Of a DNA stretch of 64,000 bases, positions 52,597-63,285 are shown piece after piece. Numbering within the stretch: the first letter of the stretch is position 1; each line of letters opens with the position of its first letter. This stretch comes from Corythucha ciliata (Eukaryota; Arthropoda; Insecta; Hemiptera; Tingidae): NCBI GenBank assembly GCA_038030265.1, contig CM075943.1, forward strand, positions 9,920,001 through 9,984,000. The letters are read 5' to 3'. Under the pieces are notes generated by a model. The model worked only from the letters and a program-made list of their open reading frames with translations. It ran no database searches and was not told the origin of the DNA. The position numbers and the translations under genes were made by a program.

Positions 52597-55500
52597 GGTG
52601 CGTCCAGGCTAACTTGCAGCACAGTAGGACCGCGGCTGCGGATGTAGCGGTCCTGATGAGTAGGGTAAGTTTTGAGGTGGGCCTGTTCCAGGAGCCATAT
52701 GTCTCAGGGAACAGGGTATGTTATCTTAGAAATAAGGATTATAAGATTTTTTATACTGAGGGAGACCTGGCTCCGAGAGCATGTGTGGCTGTGTTGGCGA
52801 ATTTTAACCCGATACAGTTGCGCTCCTTCGGAACCAGGGATCTCACTGCGGTCAGTTCAGGGCAACCCTGCGAAATCAAGAGTCAAGAAGGTCGTCGTGG
52901 CGTCGTGGTACAGAGCGATGGAGGAGGATGGCGTACCAGCGGAGCTTGAGAATCTCTGCGCCCACTGCCGGACAACAGGGAAGCTGCTAGGGGTCGGAGC
53001 CGACGCAAATGCCCACCACCTAGCGTGGGGGTCGTCGAACGTAAACCGACCCGGGGAGCAGCTAATGGAGGATTTGGTAAGAATAGGTCTTTTTGTGGAG
53101 AATAGGGGGGATGAGCCCACCTTTGTAGTTAGGAACAGGCAAGAGGTCATTGACGTGACCCTGAGCCTGGGGAGTATGGGTAGGCTAATTAGTAACTGGA
53201 GGGTGCAAGAGGGGGTGATAACGTCGGACCACCGACCTATTATGTTCACAGTAGGAGCCGAAGGAGACAAAGCGGAACCAGAACGAAACCCCAGACATAC
53301 AGACTGGGATAGATTCGAGCGGGAGGTAGGAAGAATGGTGGAGACCGGGGGGTTATCCATTGACGAAGAGGAAAGAGAGGTAAGGGAAATACTAACAGAA
53401 GCGTTTCAGGTGGCCTGCCCAGAGCGAAGGAGGAAGCCCAAAAAATCCCCTTGGTGGGGCCTGGGGCTCCGCTTGCTCAAAAGGGCGACCAGAGCGGCTG
53501 CGGAAACCGCAAAGGCAACAGGGAACGACGAGGACTGGGAGGCCTATCACGCGGCTAGGAAAGCATACAAGACTGGAATTTGCCGCGCTAAGAAAGATAC
53601 ATGGAGGACCTATTGCGAAGGAATTGAGGAAACAGGAGAGGCGGCGAGACTCGTTCGTATCGTACGGTCAGAACCGAATGGTAATGTAGGATCACTAACG
53701 CTTCCGGACGGTGGTTCGGTGGTTGATGGATTAGGTATCGCGACACACTTGCTAAATACTCACTTTCCAGGGTGCAGGAGCGAGGAGGTCGTGCCACTGT
53801 GGGGCGGAACAGAGGACGAAGAGGAGTGCAATAGATGCGACGTGGTGATCTCAAGGGAGCGATTCAACTGGGCACTCAGCTCCATGGGACCCTACAAGGC
53901 AGCAGGATTGGACGGAATACACCCGTGTGCCATCCAGCATGCCGGGGGGAGGCTTCAGGAGAGACTAAGACGACCTTTCGTCAGGTGCCTGGCAGCCAGG
54001 AAAGTACCCACGGCCTGGAAACGGGTGAGAGTTGTTTTTATTCCTAAAGGTGGCGGGAAGCATGCCAAAGCGGAGGATTTTAGGCCCATTAGTGTAAGCA
54101 GTGTACTTTTAAGACTGATGGAAAGGATAATTGAATTATACATGAGGGAATCATTGGCTACTGGGGGAGTGATCCACCAGAACCAGCATGCGTACACGGC
54201 GGGGAAGTCGACCGACTCGGCCCTCCACGACTTACTGGGGAGGGTGGAGGGGTCGGTGGCCCAGAAAGAGTACGCGTTGGCTCTTTTTTTGGATATTGAA
54301 GGGGCTTTTAATAGGGTACATAGGGAGTGTATTGTGGCAACTCTAGAGCACTTTGGGGTGGAGACGAGACTGATTCAATGGATAGACTACTCGCTGAGTC
54401 ATAGGTGGGTGGTCGCTAAGGTGGGCGGCGATAGGGTGGAAAAACGAGCCAGTAGGGGGGGTGCCCCAGGGCTCAAGTCTCTCTCCTCTTCTCTGGATAC
54501 TTGTGGTAGATAGTCTTATACGGAAATTAGAGGAAAAGGGCTATTATGCGCAATTTTTTGCGGATGACGGAGCCATAGTGGTTAGGGGAAAGACTTATCC
54601 ACACTGTGTTCTCTCATGAGGGGGGTGGTGGGGATAGTCGAGGCATGGTGTAGGCCTAGGGGTCTCACAATAAACCCTAGTAAGATGAAAATGGTGTTGT
54701 TCACTCACAAGAGAAAAAGGGAGGGACGGCAATCAATCCACTTTCGGGGAGAGGCCATCGCTCTCTCAAAACATGTTAAATACTTGGGAGTCATATTGGA
54801 TGAGAAGTTATGGTGGAAGGAACACGTAGACAGCGTTTATAAGAAAGCTGTGGTGGCCTTTCATTAACGTAGACAAATCGTGGGGAAGACCTGGGGCCTG
54901 AAACCACGGGTCATGAAGTGGATATACATAGGAATCATCCGACCGCGCATCCTGCACGGGGCGGTCGCATGGTGGAGGGGGATAGAGAAGGGAGGGGGGC
55001 GGATAGGCTCGCAAAAATACAAAGGCTTGCTTGCCTGGCGATTTTGGGGCCATTCCGGACAACCCCTACGAGGGCCATGGAAAGATTACTAGGCCTGAAG
55101 CCCTTGGACATTAAAGTCAGGGGTCGGGCACTTGAAGTTGCCTACAGGTTGAGATTCCAGGGAGGCCTAAAGCGGGCCAGGCTGGGCCAATGGGACTGGG
55201 AAGGGGAACTAAACAGAGTATCCCCGTCCTCGGCACTTAGGCCGGATTACGTGGTTAAAAGGAATGACTTCTCGACCAAAATCAAACAGAGAGTCATTAT
55301 GAGAGAGGAAGGTTGGAAATCCCGGCAAGGGGAGCTGGTGTGTTATACGGACGGCTCCAAGAAGGGTCAGGAAGGGCCGACCGGAGCTGGAATTTTCGTG
55401 CCGGAGCTGGGGGTGGAAATAAGTATCCCGCTAGGGGGACACACCACAGTTTTCCAGGCCGAGGTGGTAGCGATCGATGCCTGTATTCGGGAGCTACTGA

Positions 55501-56186
55501 AGCGGAAAGTGACAGGTAGGGCGATCGGTATCTACTCTGATAGCAGGGCGGCGCTGGGGGCGATCACCAAACCCGTGGTGGACTCAGCGGCCGTGGCGAG
55601 TTGCAGAGTAGGGATACGGGACCTCCAGGGTGAAGGGAACTCCCTAACGTTGGGATGGATCCCGGGTCATAGAGGATGGCAGGGAAATGAAAAAGCAGAC
55701 GAGCTGGCCAAGCGTGGCGCGGACCAGCCGGTAATAGGACCTGAACCATCGGTGGGCATTGCCCGCAGGGTGGTCTTGAGGGAGATAAGGGCCTGGGCCA
55801 GTGACCAAGCTCTGAGGAGATGGTGGACTGAACCCGGGTGCCGGCAAGCAAAACTGGGAATCAATGAGGAAGACCAGGAAGCTTCGGCATGGTTGCTGGG
55901 ACTAACACGGGTTAAGCTTAGGCTGATAGTAGGGATGTATACAGGGCATTACGCCCTTAATAGGCATTTGTCAATCATGGGGGCAGTAGGGGAGCCCGAC
56001 TGCGAAAGGTGTGGGGAGGCTGAAGAAACCGCGGAGCACGTCGTATGCGAGTGTGACGGCTACGCGGCGGCCAGATACACCATTTTTGGTGACGATAGGA
56101 TACCCTTCCCCAGCTTCTCAAAGGAGAATGGGACCCGTCTCCTGAGTTTGCTGGAAAGGATAAATAGGTTTGAGGAGCCGTACTAG
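52593..56186 (+). pseudogene. LINE ORF2: endonuclease, RT, RNase H
   Basis: It overlaps the ORF1 stop and has no ATG at the junction. The apurinic-type endonuclease (QANLQHSRTA, FQEPYVSG, GADANAHHLAWGS, TSDHRPI) is broken near 52850. The RT is read to ~54470 with the catalytic FFADDGA near 54560, interrupted near 54470 and 54600. The thumb region breaks near 54867 and 55030. RNase H at ~55335-55740 shows YTDGS, FQAEVVAI, YSDSRAAL and GNEKADELAK. A C-terminal CERCGEAEETAEHVVCEC motif (C-X2-C-X8-H-X4-C) near 56000 is the nucleic-acid-binding knuckle common in R1/I-type ORF2. With an intact reading frame it would nick DNA and copy its RNA; this copy cannot. Confidence 0.85.
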
Positions 56187-56295
56187 GCTCTCCCGAGTCC
56201 GGGCCCCAAGTGGGTATGGTGTATGGGCCGAAAGGCTTTTGGCACCTTCGGAGTCGGGAGACCGTCCGAGCCCTCAAAAAAAAAAAAAATACGAC

Positions 56296-57060
56296 GTGTA
56301 ACCAGGGAACCGCACCCCCCCCCCCTTGAAAGTGCCCAAAATCTGACGAATAGCCGAAAACTGGCGACATTTTGTACCTAAATATACTCTAAATTGGAAG
56401 TTCCCTGGTTGGATATAAGCAAAATCGCAAGTTTCTCGACTTTATTATCGCGAAATTTCAAATGATTGGTCATTATTTCAAGAAAATTGTGAGTGCCAGG
56501 GCCTTTTTTTAAGTGACCGCGGGGTTAACCATCAGCCCCGAGATCGCTCAAAGCCTGGCAAATATTGCCGCAACATTACGTCATTCCGAGCTATAAAAAC
56601 TGCTAAATTGCAACTTTCGGGTACAAATATTCGCAAAATTTCCATTTTCCAGTCTATTTTTTTCTGAAATGCGAAATTCGGGTCTAAGAATATTTGCAAA
56701 ATTGTCACCTCCTGGTTTTAATTTTTACAAAATTGTAAGTTTCCGGTCTTTATTTCGTGAAGTTACTTGTTTCGTCTTAATTTTCGCTAAATTGAAAGTT
56801 TCTGGTCTTTATTTTTCGCCGAAATCGCACGTTCAGGGATTCCTTTTGGTCACCGCGGGACCCGGTCTAGCCGTGGCCACGACATATCCAAATTTTGATA
56901 AATAACTGCAAAATTGCAACATTTTGAAGTTTCCTGACTGAATATTTCTGTATAATGGCACGTTTATGGTCTTTATTTTGGTGAAATTGCCAGTTCCGGG
57001 GTATAAAAATTCGCAAAATTGCCTTGTTTCCTGTTATGTATCCATAGTGACTAGAGTCAC
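56296..57060. repeat. Degenerate 'aaattgcaagtttc' array, right of the LINE
   Basis: Continues the array at 51132-51402 with units such as 'tattttcgctaaattgaaagtttctggtc'. Ends near 57050. Confidence 0.6.
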
Positions 57061-57099
57061 ACTTCTTCTGGAATGTCTCTAAGGCCCTGTTCACAAGCT

Positions 57100-57202
57100 C
57101 TATGTTTGTGTTGTGTGGTGTCTATGCAACCTATAAAAATGCTTCATTTTTCGAGGGAGTAAATTTGTTTGGCTGCATAGACTCCACAGAACGTAAACAT
57201 AG
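57100..57202. repeat. Hairpin with ~32-bp imperfect arms
   Basis: 57100-57131 and 57171-57202 are complementary at roughly 26 of 32 positions, around a ~40-base loop. Size and mismatch pattern resemble a precursor-microRNA or a very small MITE. The rest of 57062-57421 is non-coding, apart from an 11-bp tandem duplication (gtcaaagggca) near 57235. Confidence 0.5.
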
Positions 57203-57421
57203 ATTTTTAGGAAGTCAATTCCTGTTCATAGTCAAAGGGCAGTCAAAGGGCAGGTTGGACGAATTGTTGATAAATGTCAGGGGTATTAGGTGGGATATAT
57301 AGCTGATAGGTGATAGGAACCGTAAATCTAGAACATACGTAGTTTAAGTATTTCGTAAATTCATAGTTTTAAAAGGCATACGATCAAATTAGTCCCATAA
57401 CTTTAGTAACCGTATTTCATA

Positions 57422-58413
57422 ATGGCAAACGGAAATGACGCACTTCAAGCCTTGACGGAACTGTTCCAACGGGTCCTCCAAACGCAGAATAACGAAAATA
57501 GAGGAGTTCCTCCAAATGTCCCAGCCTCAACTCTTTTATTCCACTCCGTAGACTCATGGGAACCGGGTAAAGACGATGGGCTTACGATTCTACAATTCTT
57601 TGCTTTAATAGAAAATGCGACTAACGGAATGTCCAACGAACAAAAGATCATATTCTTACAGAGTAAATTGAAAAAAGGGGCCCTCGATTACTTCCTAACG
57701 TTGTCTGACCTACGGGGGGGTGCTCATGCATTCGTGACGCTCTCCTGGAACGGTTTTCTGATTCGCGAACTCTCGAAGAGTCTGTCAAACTATTGTTTGA
57801 GGCCAAACAGCGGGAAGATGAAGGCCCTCGAAAATATGCCGAACGTGTCGTGGCTCTGGCTGAAAGGACGTTGACACCTTTAGAATCCCGTCAGGAACCC
57901 CAAGCCCAAAGAGAAGCTATTCAACAGCGTGCATTACATGCTTTCGTTACTGGCTTAAAGAACGGGAACGCGGCGATTATGACCGCCCTGGAACCCGTAA
58001 CCTTGGAAGATGCCATTCGTAGGGCGGAGAAGCTGGAGAAACAGCAAATTCAGAAGAATGATATCGAATTTCCCAATCTCTTTACCGTAAAACAGACCCC
58101 CTTTACCCGAACCACGACCCAGAGCGCTCCAAACCTTCAATGTTTTGGATGTAAGGAATATGGGCACTTGAAGAGGAATTGTCCTAAGGGCTCAAACGAG
58201 GCGCATTCTATAACCCCCCGAACCTCTCAAGATCGAAATAACGGCTCCTTTAGGCGACCTCTCAAGCCGTGCGAATACTGCCAATCACTGGAACATTTCC
58301 CAGCTTTCTGCGACCGGAAAGAACCCTTGTACGCGCCCAGATGCGATTACTGTGGCATCGATGGTCATGAACGGAATGTTTGTCGGAGATATGCCTCAGA
58401 CGTTTCCAAATGA
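57422..58413 (+). pseudogene. Gag of the terminal Gypsy element
   Basis: Begins MANGNDALQALTELFQRVLQ. A frameshift occurs at a G-run near 57715, after which the capsid C-terminal part is open in the next frame. Three CCHC-type knuckles follow: CFGCKEYGHLKRNC, CEYCQSLEHFPAFC and CDYCGIDGHERNVC. Three knuckles are more than most Gypsy gags carry. It ends at a TGA (58411-58413), after which the protease continues in the same frame. Confidence 0.8.
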
Positions 58414-61400
58414 AAAACTGCTCCAACGGAGCGAGGGACAACCAGTCCTGTAACCGGAAGTGTCAATCACGTAAATGTTCCTCACGTTAAGACCGCGGGA
58501 CCACCTCTCATTACCCTTGATATGACCACGCAAGGAAACGTTATCCAAATGACCGTGGACACGGGAGCCCAAACTTCTATTCTCCCCAATGCTATTCCGG
58601 GTGTCCCCATTGAAACATCTACGTTGATTGCACGCTTGGCAGACGGATCCGAATTACCACTGCCAGGAAGACAGACAGTAAAAGTTTCCATACTTGGGCA
58701 TGAACTAGTACACTCCTTCGCGGTACCACAAAAACCTCACTCTTCTCTTGGTCTACTAAGATTAGACGCGTTGAAAAGGTTACCGATTTTGATTGATCCA
58801 GTACAGGGAAGAATTACCTACGTAGCACCCTGTCCGTTCAAGGAGCTAACAGTCAGATCGAGTTACGACAAACCCCGAATGCGCGGAGCGATAGGCTCCA
58901 TACAGAAGTCACGGTGCATGAAGCCTTCCCCGACGCGACGCAGCAATACGCGGAATGCGGCGTAAAAGAGAGTAGCGTAGCAGTAGGCCTCCTTAAAGAG
59001 GACGAAATACGACCCGCCGAAGCTTTCACGCCGTTCGAAGACGAGGAAGAATTTCCGTGTGAGGACGAGTCACTCGAAAAAATATCGGATAAGGAAACAC
59101 GAGACCAAATAATCAAACACGCGTAGAAGCGTTACCAGATCCTCTTAAGGAAATAGTACGGGAACTTTACGAAGAATTTTCAGAACTCTGGGACCCCGTA
59201 GATGCACAAGGCTGCTCCCTAGATGTAGCGCATGCAATAAGTATTCCTAACGATATTAGTCCAATATCGGTACGTCCATATCAGGTGCCTCATGCGCTCA
59301 AACAAACCATGGAAGACCACTTGCAAGACTTGTTGGAGCGCGGAATTATCTCGCCTACGCAAAGCGCGTGGGCAGCCCCAGTGGTCCTAGTCCGTAAACG
59401 AATGCCTGATTTTGCGTTGACTACAGGCAGCTGAACGCGGTCACGACGGCAGACGCGTACCCAATGCCCCTCATACAAGACACATTGGATCAACTAGGTG
59501 GAAGTCAATATTTTTCAGTGATCGATCTGACCTCAGGTTATCACCAGATTCCCGTAGCACCAGAAGACCGGGACAAAACCGCTTTTCGCACTTTAGGCCA
59601 CCATTTTCATTTTAACAAGGTCGCGTTTGGCTTGCGGAATGCGCCTGCGACTTTCCAGCGCGCCATGGATTCGCTGCTGGGTGAACTCAAAGGGCGTACT
59701 ACTCTTCTATACCTCGATGACATAATAATCCATAGTCCGGATTGGAAATCACACATTCGTGACGTTAAAGAAGTGCTCAACAAGCTTCGAGGAGTCCGGC
59801 TCCGCCTGAATGTCAAAAAGTGTCGGTTTTTTGAACGGTCTGTTAGTTACTTGGGTCATATCGTTACGCCGGAAGGGGTCCGCCTCGATCCATCTAAGAT
59901 CAAGGCTGTCCAATGCTTCCCTACACCCCGGAACATAAGAGACGTTAAATCGTTTCTAGGACTTTCAGGTTTCTATCGTAGGTTCATCCCAAGTTATGCC
60001 CAAAAAGCGAAACCTCTGACTCAATTGACAAAGAAAAACACTCCCTTCGAATGGAAGGCCGACCAGCAGGCGGCGTTAGAAGACTTAAAAGAGGCCTTGA
60101 CCTCGGAGCCAATACTGATCTATCCCGATTTCAACAAACCCTTTATTTTGTCGACCGATGCTTCTTGCAATGCTATCGGTGCGGTATTGGCTCAAGAAGA
60201 AAATGGGGCAGAAAAGCCCATTGCATATGCAAGTCGAACATTAAATAAATCGGAGGTGAAATATTCTGTAACCGAAAAAGAAATGTTAGCCGTAGTCTGG
60301 TCAGTGCAGCACTTCCGCTGTTATCTGTTAGGAAAATCCTTTCAGTTACGAACAGACCACGCACCACTCGTGTGGAGCTTGAACGTTAAGGACCCTACCT
60401 CACGAATTGCACAGTGGGTAATAAAACTAGCCGAATACGACTACACGCCTATCTATAGGCCCGGAACCCAAAATGGAAATGCAGATGCGTTGAGTCGCAT
60501 GTGCAAACTGGAAATAGTGGAGCAGGCACCCACTTTGTTCACGGACTCCCTTATCCGGGCGGCACAAGACATTGACCCCTGGGTACAGTCACTTAAACCT
60601 GGAGTGTCTCCGAAAATAAAAGAAAATCTGGGAATTAAGTTCTATGTACATAACCACTCGGATACCGAACGATGGCGAGTAGTGGTGCCGTCTTCCCTCC
60701 GAGAATCGGTCCTTCAGCTGTGCCATGACTCTTCATGGGCCAGTCACCCCGGTTTTGACAGGACAGCCGAACTCGTAAGGCGTATGGCTTATTGGCCTAA
60801 CTTGGAGAAGCACGTGCGGGATTACGTAAAGGCCTGCGGGACGTGTCAGAGGCGGAATACTCCCAAAGGACTAAGCCCTCCAATACAAACCCCGTATTTT
60901 CCGGTCCGACCAGGACAAGTACTTGCCCTGGACATCGTGGGACCTCTGCCGATCACCAAAATGGGTAACAAGTACATACTCACCGCTATTAATCATTTTT
61001 CAAGATATGCTGAGGCATACCCGTTGCCGGATCAAACCACCGACACGATTGTAAAAGCCCTAAAAACTCACATTACCCAACACGGAATACCCGAAAAGAT
61101 CCTCACGGATCGGGGAAGGAATTTTACAGCTGAAACCTTCAAAAAACTATGTCGAACCCTGGGGATCGATAAGCTGCAAACAACAGCATACCACCCTCAG
61201 AGCAACGGAATCCTGGAACGATTCCACAAAAATTTGGGGGATGGAGTGGCAAAATACACCAAGTCTCTCGGAACAGATTGGGATCAGTGGGTGGGATACA
61301 TTTTGGCCGCGTACCGGAACCACAAACACTCGAGCACGGGTTATTCCCCAAATTACTTATATCTAGGTCGCGAGCTCGGTACTCCCATAGAAGCCGCTTC

Positions 61401-61770
61401 TAGAGTGGAACAATAAACGAAAAAAATACGAGCAAGCTAGCCACTTAGCGAGGGAAATCGCGGAAATAAGTTGGGCTAAACGAGCGGAGTTCGTCAATAA
61501 AAGGAGAAATCCAAGGTATTTACACGAAGGCAATGAAGTTTACTTACTCATGCCTCAAACACGACCCAAGGAATGTCGGAAATTCTCATCACCCTGGCGA
61601 GGCCCATTTACGGTGACTCGTCGCCTGAGCGACGTAGTTTATGAGATCGTAGACTGTATAGGAAAGACTCAGGTAGTAAATGTACAGCGCCTAAAACCGG
61701 CCTACTCCAAGGAAGGGGTAATCGACCGGCTAGGCTTTGTGAGGGAGGAAATTGCACTACTCTTTACCAC
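58414..61770 (+). pseudogene. Pol of the terminal Gypsy element
   Basis: Protease with VDTGAQTSILP near 58555. An acidic linker (58914-59126) follows in another frame. The RT begins near 59250 (VPHALKQTMEDHL) and is open from 59464 to 61416. It contains LYLDDIIIHS (near 59708), RNase H STDASCNAIG (near 60153), integrase HHCC (near 60730-60850), and the core residues in LDIVGPLPIT, LTDRGRNF and YHPQSNGILERFHK. After a frameshift near 61412 the integrase C-terminal GPF/Y module follows (WRGPFTVTRRL, 61595-61700). All enzymatic motifs are recognisable but at least four frame breaks remain. Closest in the window to the fragment at 18009-20655. Confidence 0.87.
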
Positions 61771-61948
61771 GAAGTCTCCCGAAAATGAATTTGTTCATAT
61801 TGATGAGCCTGTTGAATGCGAACCGTTATTCATTGAAGGCAATAACAACCTTCTAGAACCACCTGTCCCGAACGAAACCCCAGTCCAGACGATTGTGGAG
61901 CCCCCCCCCGGGTCAGTGCGGAGGGAACGAGAAGCCCTTACAATCTAA
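61720..61948 (+). CDS. Pol C-terminal acidic tail
   Basis: The frame after the GPF/Y module continues for ~75 codons rich in Glu and Pro (ECEPLFIEGNNNLLEPP) before a stop at 61948. Acidic tails after integrase occur in several Gypsy lineages. No domain recognised. Confidence 0.5.
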
Positions 61949-62015
61949 GACCCACGCCTCGATGGAATTTCAAGGCCCTACATTCCACGGGCCAACGTGA
62001 CTTAGCACCCCGACC

Positions 62016-62627
62016 ATGACTAATCGGTACAAGGGGAACTCACAACATAAGCCTCATCAATTCTCTGACGTCACCTGTCCTTGCCACCCTCAGCTTGGCT
62101 CCTATCATTCTCCTCATTCGTTATCGTGTGGTGGTTGCGAAAGGACACCCTCCGAGACCGTAGCCAACATGAATAGTACCAATTCAACATTGTCGCACAC
62201 GGTAAACCTTGCGACGCTGCTAACAGTGGACCTAGAACGAGGCAACTCCCAGCTACGTTCACTGGAACTACACGGCAAAGGACAACAAAAGATAGAACTC
62301 TTAGCCGCCGAAGTGCGGGTGTGGCTGCTCATGAATCGACTACACGCGTCCGACCTATTAGCGTCAGTACAACCAGCAAGTAAACCTGAGAGTGACTCGC
62401 AATCCGACTTGGAAAGGACGAATACCCGAACCGCCAACCTCGCTACGTTGCTAGCCATAGACTTAGAGCGAGGCGTCTCGTTGTTAAAAAGCCTGGAGCA
62501 GCACGCCAAAGGTAATAAAAAGTTAGAATTACTACACATGGAGTATCAGAGCGTCAGAATTACCGATTCTAACCCAAAAGGACGAGACCAACGCAGCAAC
62601 GCAGTACATCCCTCCGAGCGAACCTAA
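62016..62627 (+). CDS. Accessory ORF of the terminal Gypsy element, unknown function
   Basis: A 203-codon frame located where env lies in errantiviruses, but without a signal peptide or membrane segment. The N-terminus has clustered Cys/His (CPCHPQLGSYHSP ... CGGC). The centre holds two copies of a ~37-residue module: NLATLLTVDLERGNSQLRSL (from ~residue 69) and NLATLLAIDLERGVSLLKSL (from ~140), each followed by a lysine/leucine helix-like stretch (QQKIELL and NKKLELL). Sequence identity between modules is high, so the duplication is real. I do not recognise the family. It probably joins the following frame through a frameshift near 62570. It could be a nucleic-acid-binding or regulatory accessory protein; that is inference. 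Confidence 0.55.
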   Translation: MTNRYKGNSQHKPHQFSDVTCPCHPQLGSYHSPHSLSCGGCERTPSETVANMNSTNSTLSHTVNLATLLTVDLERGNSQLRSLELHGKGQQKIELLAAEVRVWLLMNRLHASDLLASVQPASKPESDSQSDLERTNTRTANLATLLAIDLERGVSLLKSLEQHAKGNKKLELLHMEYQSVRITDSNPKGRDQRSNAVHPSERT

Positions 62628-63285
62628 CACCGCAGAAAATATTGCAGCGCTAATGACGCTAAGCAACAGCAATCTTGAAGTACCCGTGGAGCCACCGGTC
62701 GTACTAAGAAAAAGAAAGCGCGAGCCGGCAGTGGATCACTCGCCAATTTCGGACAGCGACACCTCGACCTCTTCAAGTTCCTCGACGTCCTCGAGATCCT
62801 CGTCTTCCAGTTCCTCGACGGCTGCCCGCTCATCGACGCCAGAGAACAGCAGAACGGGAAATGACCCGGACGTAGGGGTGACTAAAATACCAATGGAAGA
62901 CACAACGAAACCACCTAAAGACGTCGCAACCGACAAAAATAACAACACCCCGAATAGACCTGGGGTTATGACAATGGAATCAACGGCCGAGCAAGACAAC
63001 GGATCGGTGGGCACAGACGTCGGCCAACGCAAAGCCACCTCCTTCATGATCACGTGCCCTATTTGCGGGATAGAACGCCCGGCCAGAATTTTGACAAGGT
63101 GTTTCCGCTGCGAACATATTTTACGGCAGGACAAAAGGAAACCCTGGCCCCACCTGACAACCTGCGACAACGCCGCAACGGAGATCGGGAACTTGACCTG
63201 CAGCGTTTCCGAAGACAAACATCGGCAAAAAGGGCTGTGTCCAACCCTTTTTCGCCTCTTGTTAAGGGGGAAGGAATGTAAATAA
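62566..63285 (+). CDS. Accessory ORF, Ser-rich with Cys-pair motif
   Basis: Open in the frame next to the preceding ORF from ~62566. It starts with a fragment reminiscent of the duplicated module (NIAALMTLSNSNLEV), then a basic patch (RKRKREP) that could be a nuclear localisation signal. A ~35-residue Ser/Thr-rich tract follows, then an acidic-polar linker. Near 63050-63130 comes CPICGIERPARILTRCFRC, a C-X2-C-X11-C-X2-C arrangement suited to zinc binding. The frame ends 9 bases inside the LTR. No similarity to envelope proteins is seen. Confidence 0.5.
   Translation: MLTQKDETNAATQYIPPSEPNTAENIAALMTLSNSNLEVPVEPPVVLRKRKREPAVDHSPISDSDTSTSSSSSTSSRSSSSSSSTAARSSTPENSRTGNDPDVGVTKIPMEDTTKPPKDVATDKNNNTPNRPGVMTMESTAEQDNGSVGTDVGQRKATSFMITCPICGIERPARILTRCFRCEHILRQDKRKPWPHLTTCDNAATEIGNLTCSVSEDKHRQKGLCPTLFRLLLRGKECK
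63264..63276 (+). other. Polypurine tract of the terminal Gypsy element
   Basis: aagggggaaggaa is immediately followed by tgtaaataatg, the expected PPT-LTR junction. Confidence 0.7.

Larger units (their letters stand above)
51410..56288 (+). mobile_element. R1/LOA-like LINE, full-length but frameshifted
   Basis: About 4.9 kb with ORF1 (gag-like), ORF2 (endonuclease, RT, RNase H, C-terminal Cys-His motif), a ~75-bp 3' UTR and a 14-base A-tail (56276-56289). It is flanked by the 7-bp duplication atacgac, the signature of target-primed insertion. Clade is inferred from the RT motifs and the presence of an RNase H domain; I and related clades are alternatives. At least six frame breaks make it inactive. 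Confidence 0.85.

Noticed and set aside
62016..63285. An env gene for the terminal Gypsy element
   Set aside because: No signal peptide, cleavage site or membrane-spanning segment can be seen in any frame. The composition (Ser tract, basic patch, Cys pairs) is that of an intracellular protein.
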